This document shows positions 33,037-44,529 of a stretch of 64,000 bases of DNA, piece by piece. Below the pieces are notes generated by a model. It saw only the letters and a program-made list of their open reading frames with translations. It did not search any database and was not told where the DNA came from. The DNA lies in assembly GCA_026122225.1 (NCBI GenBank), contig JANEZZ010001551.1, positions 1,036,001 to 1,100,000 of the forward strand, given 5' to 3'. Position numbers and translations under genes: made by a program. How positions within the stretch are numbered: position 1 is the first letter of the stretch; each line of letters opens with the position of its first letter. This DNA comes from Heloderma charlesbogerti. Its lineage: Eukaryota; Chordata; Lepidosauria; Squamata; Helodermatidae.

Positions 33037-33215
33037 TGTTTACTCAGGAGCAAGTTCCACTAAGTTCAATGAGACTTACTTCCAAATGTGCATAGGATTG
33101 TAGCCAGTTAAGAGTTCTGCAGTCCATTCTATGCATATACTTGGAAGTAAGTCTCATTGAACTTAATGGAAGTAAGTCCCACTGAACTGAGTGGGGCTTA
33201 CTTCCATGTAAAGCC
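33037..33215. repeat. AAGTAAG repeat pair with 25-bp perfect inverted repeat
   Basis: The 25 bases at 33061-33085 are the exact reverse complement of 33141-33165 (both centred on AAGTCTCATTGAAC and its complement), separated by 55 bases. A third related block (AAGTAAGTCCCACTGAACTG) follows at 33171-33190. Could form a long hairpin. Confidence 0.85.
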
Positions 33216-33424
33216 TATGTCCCATTTGTTTCAAAGAAACATAAGCATGTCTAACTTTTTCTCTGGGCTGAACATCATATGTTAACGTGCCTGGTATGAT
33301 TTTCTACTACCTGTGGCATTTCTGAAAATGCATCTGTAATAATGGAAATAATGTCCATGGGTATAAATATTTCCATGCAGCAGTGCAGCTAGTACCTGTA
33401 GCATGCAGGTTTTGTTATTTATAG

Positions 33425-33559
33425 CAGCCTTCCCAGGCCTGGTGCCCTCCAGAGGGTTTGGACTTCAACTTCCATCAGCCCCAGCCAGCATGACCAATGG
33501 TCAGGAATGCTGGGAAGTATGGTCCAAAACATTTGAAGGGCACAGGTTGGAGAAGCCTG
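33425..33559. mobile_element. hAT-type MITE (CAGCCTTCCCCAACC family), perfect TSD
   Basis: Begins CAGCCTTCCCAGGCCTGG and ends GGTTGGAGAAGCCTG, palindromic over its length. Flanked by perfect 8-bp duplications ATTTATAG (33417-33424 and 33560-33567). Confidence 0.9.
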
Positions 33560-33568
33560 ATTTATAGA

Positions 33569-33606
33569 GATGATGATGATGATAGTTGGATGGATGGATG
33601 GTTGGA
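33569..33606. repeat. (GAT)n(GGAT)n microsatellite
   Basis: GAT repeats followed by GGAT repeats immediately beside the MITE and the CR1 fragment. Confidence 0.85.
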
Positions 33607-33958
33607 TATGGTACTTCTTCACATAGTGCATACTTAAGCTGTGGAATTCACTACCACATGATGTAGTGATGGCCACCAACTTGGATAGCTTTAAAGAGGG
33701 ATTAGACAAATTCATGGAGGAGAAGGCTATCAGTAGCTACTATTTATGATGGCTATATGCTACCTCCAGCATCAGAGGCAGTGTGCCTATGAACACTAGC
33801 TGATGTGGAACCAGAGGGAAGGGTGCTATTGAGCTCATATCCTGCTTGTGGGCTTGCCGTTCAGGCATTTCCATGGCCACTGTGGGAACAGAAATCTGAA
33901 CTTCATTGGCCACTGGTCTGATCCAGCAAGGCTCTTCTTATGTTCTTACATTCTGACG
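33607..33958 (+). mobile_element. CR1 LINE 3' end (CTTATGTT subfamily)
   Basis: Matches the 3' region of the copy at 5456-8157 (compare 7806-8157): GTACTTCTTCACATAGTGC, GATGGCCACCAACTTGGAT, ATTGGCCACTGGTCTGATCC and the CTTCTTATGTTCTTA terminus. Confidence 0.85.
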
Positions 33959-35755
33959 ATGATACCATCTGCTTGTCTTTGGACACATATTTGTCCATGT
34001 AGATTTTTAATCATGGTTCCCTCCAAGGCTATTTCTGAAATAAAGTAAAAACCAATAAAGCTCAAATCTGAGGCATATAATACCAATTTACTGAATGCCG
34101 GTGCATACTGACCTCCTATTACAAACACTGGCAGATGGCCACTGCTTCAGTACTCAAGAGTGGACTGAATAGAAAATCAAGCAGCCAGTGACTTAGCCTG
34201 TGTGTGTGTGGGGGGGGGTGCTCTTCACCAGTGCTCATAGCAACACTTATTGGGATCTATATGAACATGATTATTCTGTTTCTACCCGTTCCTTTCCAGC
34301 ACAGCCAAGCCATTGGCAGTTCCACAGATTCCCAACACTGCTCAGTCAAAACTACCAAGGATCAAACATGGCCAGCTGGTGGGAAGAGAGAAGTGCACTG
34401 GCTGCTTGGCAGAAGTCCTGCAGAAAGAAGCAGCATTAGAAGGTTTCCCATAGGAGTCATGAGCTTCTGCAAACAATGGTAGTAGTGATTATTTTCACCA
34501 GGCTACTACTGTTCTGCTGTCGCACAGAAGGAAGCCCATAACCAACGACACCCCTAACAAGATCCCTCCTTCTACAGTGCAAGCACATCTTAGCCCTGGA
34601 GCGGCCCTGGAACAAGAGCGTACATCAGTCTAAGTGCCGACCTTTTCCTAAATGCTTCTCATTGTCCATGCTTGCCTAACTTCATCGCCACCAGCTTCTT
34701 CAAAGATTCCACAGAGCTAATGTTTCCGTCTCTTTTCATTCGTTGGTAATGATGATCCAGCCTCAACACAGCTGTGAGGAGCTAAAAGGAGCAAGGATAA
34801 GCATGGCCCACTGTTTTCTTATCTCTGTTCATTCTTTGGCACAGAAGTGGGGATGCACACGATGTTGCTGTTCAGAGGATGCGGTGACATTTTCCTACCA
34901 ATGCTGAAAAAGTTCTTTACAAAGCAAGCTCTCTCTCTCTCCCTCTCTCTCCTCCCCTCTCTCTCATTGTTGTTGTTGCTGTTTTTAAAATAAGTGCTAC
35001 TTCCTTCAGTGAAACGCCAACCTAATTTCCCTTGGAATAATGTACATAGCTGCACACTCAAAACATATCACTGGCGAGTGGGTGGATATTTTATGATTCA
35101 ATTATCCCAAGGCAGCAAGGGCTCATCTGCGGCCACGGTGAGCTAACGCTACTTGCACGTTCTTTGTTTTAGTCATGTAGATTTCGTCAGCTGAAGGGGG
35201 GCTGTGGATTTGTTCTTATGATCTGTCTGTATGGTCAAACCATATCACAAGTCCCATTTCATTGCCAAGAACACCTTCATCTAATACTTCAAGAAAGTAT
35301 ATTCCTTGCATGCCTCTGCCACAATTCAATATGGACATTAGCACAAGTTCAAGATTTCTATGCACTTACATGCATTTAAATGTGTGTGGCATAATCGCTT
35401 GATGCAGCGAGATCCCATGCCAGTATTTTCTCCTAAACATCTGGCTAGATGTGCAGTAAGGGTACAAAATTAATCAAATTAATACAATATAACAGTTCTG
35501 CCAAAGGTGCTCCTCTGCTGGGGTTGAAAAGGGGAGTATATAGTATGGGTAAAAGAATAATATGGTAGACCACAACATTAATACAACTACATTTCAAAAA
35601 GCCATCGTAATTCCAATAATGCACTATCTGGGGGGAATATCACATCCCATCAGCCTCCAAAGGTGGTGCAAGGGTAAAGGGTGGCCAAACCTGAACACAT
35701 ATTGTCAGTAAAGCTATTTCTAGCTCCACCACCCATGGATCATGGCCCCTAAACT
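33959..35755. other. No gene; one CT-rich run; possible unique conserved block
   Basis: A (CT)n-rich run is at 34929-34965. The stretch 35060-35400 has no repeat signature and balanced composition. I cannot assess conservation. Confidence 0.35.
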
Positions 35756-36990
35756 TAGGCTGACCATACGTACCATTTTAAATGGGACAGTACCATTTTT
35801 TTCATATTTCCCAACCGTCCCATCGTTTTAATATGTTAATTTTGTCCCGTTTTTAATTTTTTGTAAAAAACTGAACGCGTTTATCATAAGGCTCTATGCT
35901 AATCAATGCGTGCAGTAAAACTACTAGTGTGACGAAAGAGGAAGTTCCCTTTACTTTATCCAGTCAGGGCCAGGCTTCTTGAGCTAGCGACGATCAGACG
36001 CCGCCCCCTTGCTTGTCTGCAGTGGCGGGGAATTCAAGAGGCGGTCGCTAAGCCCCATTCAGCGTGTGGGAGCCAGGAGGGTGAGGCTTACTGTTATTTC
36101 TACCATCATTCCACCCATAGAGATTCTTTCTGCCCTACATTCAGTTTGATTCAGACTTTTCAGACTCATATTTCGGTTCAACAGGCTGTTAGCTATTTTT
36201 TTATTACAGAGGAACTCTCCGGTGGGACATTAGCATATACTGGCTTGTGATAGCAGTCGGGGTGTTCATTCCTTTTTTTTTTTTTTTGGTGTATGTTTAT
36301 GATTTTTTGCAGTCTGGCCACTGCAGTCCTGCATTAGAGTGTTCTCTGTGGTATGCCATACAGATTTGTTTACTGCTAATGTGATATTTTATAAGTATTT
36401 TATATATGTATATTTATGAGTGGTTTTTTTGTGTGTATATGCAATAAATTAGTGTTATTCATTTGCGCCCCTTTCCATGTTCTTTTGCAGTGAGTTTAGG
36501 TTGTTTTTTAGGTCTCTTATAGCCTGAGAGACTACAAAGGGAGCTGCAGTTGTTTTGTTATATTGTGTAGTACACAATAGGAAGTACAGCACCTGTCAAG
36601 AGAATATTTTCTGCTATGAACGGTATGTGGTCAAAGGAGAAATCTAGATTAAGTGTTGAGACAATGAGGGCTATGTTAGTTGTAAAACAAAATTGTGTCA
36701 TGGAGTGTGAGAAGTTTTATGATAAGGTGTTGAAAGACCGAAATTTGCTGCGTAAGATTACTTCATTGGAGAAATATTCATGGCACGATCGTGGCGAAAT
36801 ACAGTCCCCCTCTATGTCTACCTAAATTTTTGAATGAGTTCTGTCACTGAAGAATAATTGTTAGCTCAATATGTTCATGTAATAAAACTTTTGTTATCAT
36901 CTTACTTTTTCATGAATATGGAATATTACATAACCCCGTCCTGTTTTTGTCATCATTCCGTTTTTGTCTCAAGGAAATATGGTCAGCCTA
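35756..36990 (+). mobile_element. hAT DNA transposon, 1,235 bp, perfect TIRs and TSD, transposase remnant
   Basis: Begins TAGGCTGACCATA and ends with its exact complement TATGGTCAGCCTA (13-bp perfect terminal inverted repeats). Flanked by perfect 8-bp duplications CCTAAACT (35748-35755 and 36991-36998). The plus strand at about 36580-36825 encodes a hAT transposase C-terminal (dimerisation) segment. The remaining interior lacks the zinc-finger and catalytic parts, so this is an internally deleted, non-autonomous derivative. Intact termini suggest a fairly recent insertion. Confidence 0.92.
36580..36825 (+). pseudogene. hAT transposase C-terminal fragment
   Basis: Open frame of about 82 codons reading GSTAPVKRIFSAMNGMW, SKEKSRLSVETMRAMLVVK, then CEKFYDKVLKDRNLLRKI, ending in a stop at 36823-36825. 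The spacing of R-I-F-S, M-N, R-L-S-V-E-T and the final F-Y-x-x-V block matches the conserved hAT C-terminal dimerisation region known from Ac/hobo-like transposases. The first in-frame Met (36616) lies inside the conserved block, so it is not the true start; the start and the catalytic residues lay upstream and are missing. A splice-acceptor-like TTCTTTTGCAG lies at about 36481-36491. It cannot encode an active transposase. Confidence 0.85.
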
Positions 36991-36998
36991 CCTAAACT

Positions 36999-37555
36999 AC
37001 TACAGAAAATAAGTGCAATGTATGTCCTGTGGCCACACACAGTTGTTGGGCTAGATGTTCACTATTTTTCAGTCAGGAGCCACTTTGGCTCCAGGCACCA
37101 CCACTGAGGCCACTTGGGGTCCTTTCCCAGGCTGTGCAGGGGGGGGGGGCTTTTCTCGCCACACATCCCAGTCAAATAGCGAGCATCACACTCACCTGGA
37201 AGCCTTTGGGACCTCCTCTCCCCAACCTCCTACATGTCATCCAAGCAAGGCCTCATCAGTCAGTCACCAGGCAAGCAAATTCCAACAGGCTCACTTGGTC
37301 CTCAGAATGGAATGGAACTTTTCTTGCTCTGCTCAGTGCTGCAAAATAACTCCCCACCCCCAAAGCATCTTCTAGAAGCCCTGATCACAGCAGCTAAACA
37401 ACAAGGCAAAGCTAGAGAGCCCCTGCAAAGAATGAGCAGCTACTCCAGAGAGAAAGAGTGAAGGCAAGAGAAGCAGAGATCCAAGCTTGAGGTGGTTGGG
37501 AGTCACCAGTGGCTCTCAGGCCTTGCAAGGAAGAACACTGATATTAATTGTGACA
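36999..37555. other. No feature recognised
   Basis: GC-moderate, with overlapping frames of 75-106 codons without motif and a G-run at about 37139-37150. Confidence 0.35.
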
Positions 37556-37740
37556 GGACCATGGTTGTCATAGCAGCCATGACATCCTGAACCACCCCAG
37601 ACAAGGTGGCCTGGATATGTATGCTGAAGTCCCCCAAGACCACAAGCAGAGGCAGAGTGACAGAGATAAACTGTTCTTAGGAGAGTGGCGTCACTCAGGT
37701 CTCACTCACAAATATCAGTCCTCCCCCTGACCACAGTGAA
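37556..37740 (-). mobile_element. L2-type LINE fragment (endonuclease region)
   Basis: Resembles 17505-17650 in the same orientation: CATGGTTGTCATAGCAGCC and ATGACATCCTGA ... GGTGGCCTGGATATGTATG. The opposite strand encodes part of the endonuclease. Short and diverged. Confidence 0.6.
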
Positions 37741-38393
37741 TCCTAGTGCAATATATTAAATATGTTCTGTTATTGATCAGCTATCATGCAGAATGACTAA
37801 ACTGCAGGATGGCACAATTCTTTCTGCTTAATTTGTTTCCCTGCTTGTGTGAATATTTTTTTACAATTAAAAAAAAAAAAAGATGCCTTCCTTGGCAGCC
37901 AGTGAAAAGAGATTTCCCAGTGTTCTAATTAAAAGCAGTTTCTGAAAGGTTAATCTAATAAACTACAGGATATAAGATTTCATTCTAATCCTGGGTAGTT
38001 ACGTGAAATTTAAAAGAAAAACAAGCCAGCAGACCAGGTAAGTTCGTATCTCTCTGTTCTTCTTGTTTACTGCACGTGGTTTTCCTCAGCATTCTTTCCC
38101 CCAAATTGCTTACAAATGAGAAAGTTGTTGGGCCTGCCTGGTAGTGGCTTGGGCACTTGGAAGCTAACCATTTTGGGGGACTGCTCCTAGGATTGCAAAA
38201 CACATTACAAAATTAGCAGATGGATACATATATTCCATATAAAGCTGCACCTTACCCCATAACTTGTCTTCTTTCATATAGCCAAAAAAACATGTAGCAC
38301 TCACACATTTTTATTCATTTCTTTCATTTTAACATGTATTTCTTTATAAATATGTTACAGGGTACACTACAGCTACATGCATTACACACACAG
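37741..38393. other. No feature recognised
   Basis: AT-rich, with a poly(A) run near 37868-37880. The poly(A) might end an unrecognised retroelement but no body is visible. Confidence 0.35.
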
Positions 38394-39182
38394 TGGTCCT
38401 GTTCAGATGTAACTTGGGCAAGGGTGGTTAGGCTAACCACAGTATATGGTGGTTACCACTGACCATGCCGCCTGCTCCAGCAACACGTGCTCATAACCAC
38501 AGCCTGCAGCGTGGTTAACCTAACCCCTCCCTAACCACCCCCCTACCCTGCAAAACCCTGCAGTCTTCTGTCCGGGCTGCCACACATCCAGATGGCTTCA
38601 GTGGAGCAAGCGGCCAACCTGTGGCTGCTGTGAGAGGCCATCTTGGGGATGGCACTGCAGCAGTCATCTCCCCACTAGGTGATTCCACACAGGGATGCTT
38701 TCGCTTTCCACAGTGGCTGCAGGTATTTGTGCCTGGGAGTGTAGAGCGCTCAAAGTCACTGTGCTAATAACTGCAACGGGGGATCAAAAACATCTTTGTG
38801 CCCCACACACTTCTCCAATTTCATACAGCAGGAAGGGACGGAGAGCAAGGAGGCTGGCTTTCAGCTGCTGTGTCATGTGTTGCTAGGCAGATTTTGACCA
38901 TGGAGAACTCACGCGCTGGCAGGAGTGGCAGGGCCGTTTTCGGCTGCTCTTGCTGCAGAGCTCTGTGTTAGCACTTGGCTATCCACAGAGCCTGACAGAC
39001 AACACACTAAGCCATGATAGGAGCTGCTAACCCCAATGCAGCACATGGTTAGTGAGTGTGGTTCCACCGTGGTTATGAAGCCACCGTGGTTAGGAAAAAT
39101 GCCCCACAAACAACACGCTAAGCCATCGTAGTTAACTCAAAATGCTTAATCATCATGGCTTAGCATTATGTCAACAGGGCCA
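38394..39182. mobile_element. Large inverted-repeat MITE-like element (about 790 bp)
   Basis: Left end TGGTCCTGTTCAG and right end TCAACAGGGCCA are imperfect inverted repeats. The two flanks carry several inverted copies of a GTGGTTAGC/GCTAACCAC-like motif. CAGTG lies at both junctions, a possible short target duplication, but an 8-bp one is not visible. Shorter elements of similar design are at 48310 and 61965. No coding capacity. Confidence 0.6.
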
Positions 39183-39243
39183 GTGCATTTTCTAAAATGT
39201 AAAGGAGGCCAATGAATTAAGGAATTCCATATGCCCTCTAGAC

Positions 39244-39587
39244 CAGGGGTGCAGAATCTCTTTCAGCCCAAGGGCCAAATTCCATTTTGGAGAAGCTTTC
39301 AGATCTGAATTCCAGTGGTGGGTGGGGCTGAAGGCAAAAGGGGGCAAGCCAAAAACAAATGGGGTGGGACAAAAAACCCAAATATACCAGTATATTTTGA
39401 CTTAAAGCTCTGACTGCCAGTAATCAAGCCATATGAGAGGCATTTCAACCTTGTAGAATGGGGGTGGGGGGACTGCACCAAATGATTGGTGGTTGAAAGG
39501 GGGTGGGACTAAAGGATGGGGGCAAGGCCATCTGGGGAACCCTGGAAGGTCAGATTTGGCCCCCGAGCCTGAGGTTCTGCACCTCTG
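39244..39587. mobile_element. hAT-type MITE (CAGGGGTGCAGAA family) with 8-bp TSD
   Basis: Begins CAGGGGTGCAGAATCTC and ends GGTTCTGCACCTCTG, with GGGCCAAATT and GATTTGGCCCC as inner inverted blocks. Flanked by CTCTAGAC (39236-39243) and TTCTAGAC (39588-39595), an 8-bp duplication with one mismatch. Confidence 0.85.
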
Positions 39588-39955
39588 TTCTAGACCCATC
39601 TGTTAGCCTGAGAAAAGATATCCTTGTATTAAAGCTCCATTGACATTGGCTCTGGAAAACCTACCAAGAAGGGGATTTCATAAGGACAGGATGGGCAGAT
39701 TCCAGGCTTGTAGGGTCTCCTTTGTTTATTGCTAGAACCCTGAGATCCACCAACCAGAGCCTGATGCAAAAGACTGACACTCATTAGATGGAGGGCTCTG
39801 GGTAAGAGCCAGCCAGGGCAGGTGAAATGATGGAGGAGCTTTTACCTCCTGTTCCACCTCAAAAATAATTTTCACCTAGACGGGCTCTCAGCCCATTTAG
39901 CTCACTTAGCTTGCTGTGGGAGGGATGGGCAATGCAGAGACTTGTGGATCTAGCA

Positions 39956-40089
39956 CAGGAGCGGGCAAGTTGTGCCCCTCCAGATGTTTTGGCCTACAAC
40001 TTTCTTCATGCCTCATCATTGGCTATGCTGGGTACGGCGAATGGGAGTTGTAAACCAAAGCATCTGGAGGGCCACAACTTGCCCACCCT
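39956..40089. mobile_element. hAT-type MITE (CAGGGGTGGGCAA family) with 8-bp TSD
   Basis: Begins CAGGAGCGGGCAAGTTGTG and ends CACAACTTGCCCACCCT. Flanked by ATCTAGCA (39948-39955) and ATCTAGCC (40090-40097). Longer relative of 3324-3422. Confidence 0.85.
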
Positions 40090-40282
40090 ATCTAGCCGAT
40101 CCATGGCCCCATCTACTTTCCAGAGTGATTTAGTTAAAATCATGTGGTTTTCATCTATTTGCATTTGTTCTTCCCATGGTACATGCAGCCAATTAAAGCG
40201 GCATATACATGAGGGAAAAAATGTTTTCACATGGCAGACTGAAACTGCATTAGTTTGGACATACATGGGTGGAGTCTTGCAG

Positions 40283-40437
40283 TATCAACAAGCCATTAAA
40301 CCTAAGCACAGGTCTACTGGAGCGGATAAGCAGAGATTGAAAACAAAAGGTATCAACAAGCTTCCTTCTTTAAAGTCATTAAACTTAAGCACAGTCCACC
40401 ACAGTGGATAAGTGAAGACTGAAAACAAAAGGCAAAG
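40283..40437 (+). repeat. Diverged tandem duplication, about 68-83 bp unit
   Basis: CATTAAACCTAAGCACAG (40294) and CATTAAACTTAAGCACAG (40377) open two units that both continue with GGATAAG and GAAAACAAAAGG. The TATCAACAAG flank is also repeated (40283, 40351). Confidence 0.75.
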
Positions 40438-40547
40438 CAATCCCCAATTCCCCACACCTCTTTCCTCTCCCGTGCTGAGTAAGTGTAACTGAAGTCAATG
40501 TGATTTATTTCTGAGTAGCCAACAGTGGCCACAAGACTGGGAAAGGT

Positions 40548-41212
40548 CAGTTTACATTTCAATTTCAAAGAAGGGCAATGCCAAAGAGTGTTCAAACTAC
40601 CGCACAATTGTGCTCATTTCACATGCCAGCAAGGTGATGCTCAAAATCCTACAAGCTAGGCTTCAGCAGTATGTGAACCGAGAACTACCGGAAGTACAAG
40701 CTGGGTTTCGAAGAGGCAGAGGAACTAGAGATCAAATCGCCAACATTCGCTGGATCATGGAGAAAGCAAGAGAATTCCAGAAAAACGTCTATTTCTGCTT
40801 CATTGACTACGCTAAAGCCTTTGATTGTGTGGATCACAACAAACTGTGGCAAATTCTTAAAGAGATGGGAGCACCAGACCACCTTACCTGTCTCCTGAGA
40901 AACCTGTACGAGGGTCAAGAAGCAACAGTAAGAACCGGACATGGAACAACCGATTGGTTCAAAATTGGGAAAGGAGTACGACAAGGCTGTATATTGAAAA
41001 CTCCCTGGAAAAGACCCTGAAGCTGGAAAAGACTGAAGGCAAAAGGAGAAGGGGACGGCAGAGGATGAGATGGCTAGATAGCATCACCAATGCAGTGAAT
41101 ATGGACTTGAGCACACTCCGGGAGACAGCGCAGGACAGGAAGGCCTGGCGTGCTATGGTCCATGGGGTCACAAAGAGTCGGATACGACTTAACGACTGAA
41201 CAACAGCCAATC
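40548..41212 (+). mobile_element. BovB (RTE-clade) LINE, internally deleted
   Basis: The plus strand encodes the central RTE/BovB reverse transcriptase: VNRELPEVQAGFRRGRG, then FIDYAKAFDCVDHNKLW (the catalytic Asp lies in FIDYAKAFD, 40799-40825), then IGKGVRQGCIL (about 40960-40998). It then jumps directly to the 3' terminal part (RRRGRQRMRWLDS and AWRAMVHGVTKSRIRL), so the YADD block and following region are missing. The 3' end lies at GACTGAACAACAG (about 41197-41210). The frame changes at the junction. BovB is characteristic of squamates and of some mammals that acquired it horizontally. Confidence 0.93.
40610..41020 (+). pseudogene. BovB reverse transcriptase fragment
   Basis: An open frame of 136 codons covering RT fingers/palm blocks up to the GVRQGC motif, then reading out of frame past the deletion into a short KTPWKRP end. 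The frame is uninterrupted for over 120 RT codons, which suggests a young copy. The second catalytic Asp pair (YADD) is absent, so no active enzyme is possible. The natural start lies far upstream, because this copy is 5'-truncated. Confidence 0.9.
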
Positions 41213-43785
41213 TTATCTGAAGTTTTCCATTCGTTCTGCTGAGCAGAGCCATGTGAGATATGTGTGTGTTATTCACAGCTCCGAAAATGTGAAGCAGCGA
41301 ATGAGCAGAGATTTTTTAAAAAGTCATCCCAAACACTGGGGAGATTTTAAACAACATTGCCGCTACTGACCTCAACCACTCAGCTAGGGGTCGCCAAGAG
41401 ATCAGCCCCACACTGGGAAGCAGCTGCCAGCCCCAGCATCATCTCACCACACATTTGAGGTGGCAGATCTGGGGGGGGGGAATTAGGGGACAGCACAAAA
41501 AGGCAAGGAGATCCTCTCTCTTCCCCCTCCTCAACCACCCCCCCACTGATTGCAAAATAGCCAAGATCAGCACAGAGAGCTGCACTGTTTATAGGTGCGT
41601 TTTCAGCTAGTTTTTCCTTGAGGCAGAGAAATACAGAGGACAACAGAAAGAATCTGGAAGTCAGGGGAGGGTGGAGGAGAAGCAGCATTGCAGGAATAAC
41701 GTCTCTCCATCTGGGGACGTCGTGTGTGTGTGTGTGTGTGTGATTCATTAAGCCGTCACAGATAATGCGATGGTGGATTTTTTTGAAGATTTTTTTTCAA
41801 AAGGCATCCCAAAAGCAACATGCTGACTTTCTCAGGAGCAAGCCTCATTGAAGAGACTGTGATTTACTTCTGAGTAGTTACTCATGCCAGCTAGTTGTTC
41901 CTTGAAGCAAAGAAAAGAGACAAAGGAGAGAGTGTGACTCTCTCATTAAGCTTATTCAAGGGGGTGATCAATCATGCAGAGCCAAAAAAAGACCTCCCAA
42001 TGGTCAGTGGAGGGTGAAGCTGACAGAAAGGGTTAAACTCCTTTCATTCCTGTTGGGTCCACCCTTAGCTGACATCCCGGCAGTGCTGAAGCCACACCTA
42101 CTCCCCCTGGAGTAGCGCCACAAGCTTACAACACACTGTGTCCCAAAATGCAGGCAAGTCACGGTAAAAAATCGGTCACAAAAGGACTTTGCAAAAATTT
42201 GGTTTTACGGCAAGAAAAACTGTGGTTGATGCAGAGTGGAAGGAACATCATGTGCCATGAACGCCTGTGAGGTGCAGTAGGACCAGAGTAAATCCCCCGT
42301 GTAGATGGCGCCCATATCTCTCCTGTACCCTATCCTCTCTGCCCACTATCACATCCCCTTTCCTCCCTCCTCAACTCTCTTCCAAAGTCACTGTTGCAAC
42401 CTTGGAAGAGAAGCCACAGTGGAGTTTTCTGCAGTAGCTGAGAGGGGGAAGTCCCTGCTCGGATTGCCTCCCCAGGTCATAGCTGTGCCTATGGCCAGGG
42501 GCAAGTGGAATCCACACCATCCTATGATCCCTGGGATGTCCTCCTAGGGACCATAGAATTGCTTTGCCTGAATTTTAAAAATGTTATGCCCAGGAATTTG
42601 TTTTGAGTACCAGAACTGAACAGAGCTCACAGTCCTTCCACACAAAAATCCACTCTTGGTTATCCTTCATTTCAGCAGTATGGGGAGGGGGGGATTAATT
42701 TTGTTGCTGCTATTGTTAAACTACTGGAAATGAGAAATCCTTGCTGATCTATTGCAGATCACCCAGAGATCTGCCAGCACATCCAAATCTACATCCTGCC
42801 GAGTGCTGCTCAAGGAAACCCGTCCTATTCCCAAATTATTTTGTTATTAGGAAGATCCTTCTAAAGTTGGATCTTCATTTATCTTCTTTTTTTTTTAAAC
42901 CAACTGCTTCCTGAACAAGTTGTTTGCCTCCAATACCCTTTTAAAATTATCAATATATTCCTGATAAGTCTTTTCTTTAGGTTAAACAGCTTCATTCCCT
43001 TTAGCCTTTCCTCTGGGTCAATCTTCACTGTACAAATAATTTCAAGAGACATGTGCTGAAGAGGCAAATGACTCCAACATCATAGCTGAGCACAAAATGG
43101 ACAATGAGAATTGCTCCACACCCTAACCCGGACAACTTACCTTCTTGACTTCCTACCAGGTCATAGGCCTCCTCTAAATCCTTTCTAATTTGTCAGCATC
43201 TTTCTTGAATCTAAAATGCTCAGACCAGCACAGCGTACTCCAAATGAGGTCTTCCCAGTGCAATTGAAATGACACAATTACTTCCTGAGTCTTGAATATA
43301 ATCTTTATATTAATGCACCCTAAATGGCATTGATCTTTAATGACACATGGTACAATTCTTTATGATGTCCCATGAATCTTATAGCATATTGAATATTATG
43401 TTTTGGAGAACATTCTCCCATGGGGCTATGATATTGCCCAAAGTGTCTGAAGCATCAAAGTAATTACTACTGCTACTACTGCTACTAATAGTAATAGTAA
43501 ATTGGAGGTGAAAATAATCTTCTAAAGTTTTACAGTGTAAGGTTCTGTTTATACTCCCACAGCACACTTGTTGAAATAAGGAAGGCTTGATTCTCTAAGA
43601 AAGGAAGGAAAGGCAGGAACCAAGCAAACAATCTTCTCGACAGCAGTGGGAAGGAAGAGGCAACAGGTCGAGTGAACTTGTAGTCAGATACAAGCAGCAG
43701 CAGCCTATTAGCACCAAGAGTTCACTGGGAGAGAATTCATAGTTCAAGAATCAGGCATGAATGTGCGCAAGAGGTCTCACCATGA
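41213..43785. other. No gene; short low-complexity runs
   Basis: A (GT)n run at about 41727-41742, an AAGTAAG-type fragment near 41845-41880, and a poly(T) near 42888-42897. Several frames up to 122 codons have no recognisable motif. Confidence 0.4.
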
Positions 43786-43916
43786 TAGCCTTCCCCAATC
43801 TGGCACCTGCCAAATGTTTTGGACTACAGTTCCTAGCATTCCTGACCACTGGCCATGCTGACAGGGGCTGATGGGAGTTGAAGCCCACAACATCTGGAGG
43901 GCAACAGCTAGGGTAT
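43786..43916. mobile_element. hAT-type MITE (CAGCCTTCCCCAACC family)
   Basis: Begins TAGCCTTCCCCAATCTGG, inner CTAGCATTCCTGACC and GGGGCTGATGGGAGTTG. The right end (CAACAGCTAGGG) is diverged and no target duplication is visible. Confidence 0.7.
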
Positions 43917-44529
43917 AACAAACCACAAAACCAGGTCTCTCTTTATCCCATTTATTCTATAGTCTCTGGGTGTATTCAGAATCAAACTATACATGATGCT
44001 AAAGATGTCGTTGCATCATTTGTTTGGGAGACTCCTTCTCTCTCTTTGTCTTTTAACAAGCGGCCACCACCAAGAAAGGGTGGGGAGGAATCCAGGTTGG
44101 GACTATGGTGAAGGGTGATTAAACCTTTCCCCCAGGGGCATTTTCCTGCTGAAAATCCCAAGTCCCACAAGCTGCTATTTCCCCCAAAGTTACTACTCCG
44201 TTGTTTTTGGCAGCTTCACGGGCAAATGGCAACTGTGTGGGGTGATTTTCAATGGGAAAACAGCATAGGGAAATAGGGTTCCCCCCCTTCAAGTTAGGGT
44301 CCCAGTCTTGATCACCCCATGGTTTCTCTTTGCTTCTTAAAGAGAGAGAAATCTAAATGTTCATTTGGTTGCTTGCTGAACTTAATCTTGCTTTTCAGTG
44401 TTCGAGCAAATGAGTGCCAAGGTCACTGAGTTAAACTGACAAACACTTGGCTCTTGCTTTTAAATCTTAGAATGTTACATTTTATTTTATTAATATTTAA
44501 TGTGATTCAATAATTTTAAACAAAAGGCA
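43917..44529. other. No gene recognised
   Basis: GGTGATTAAACC near 44115 and TGATCACCCCA near 44315 could be inverted edges of an unrecognised element, but support is weak. Confidence 0.3.
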
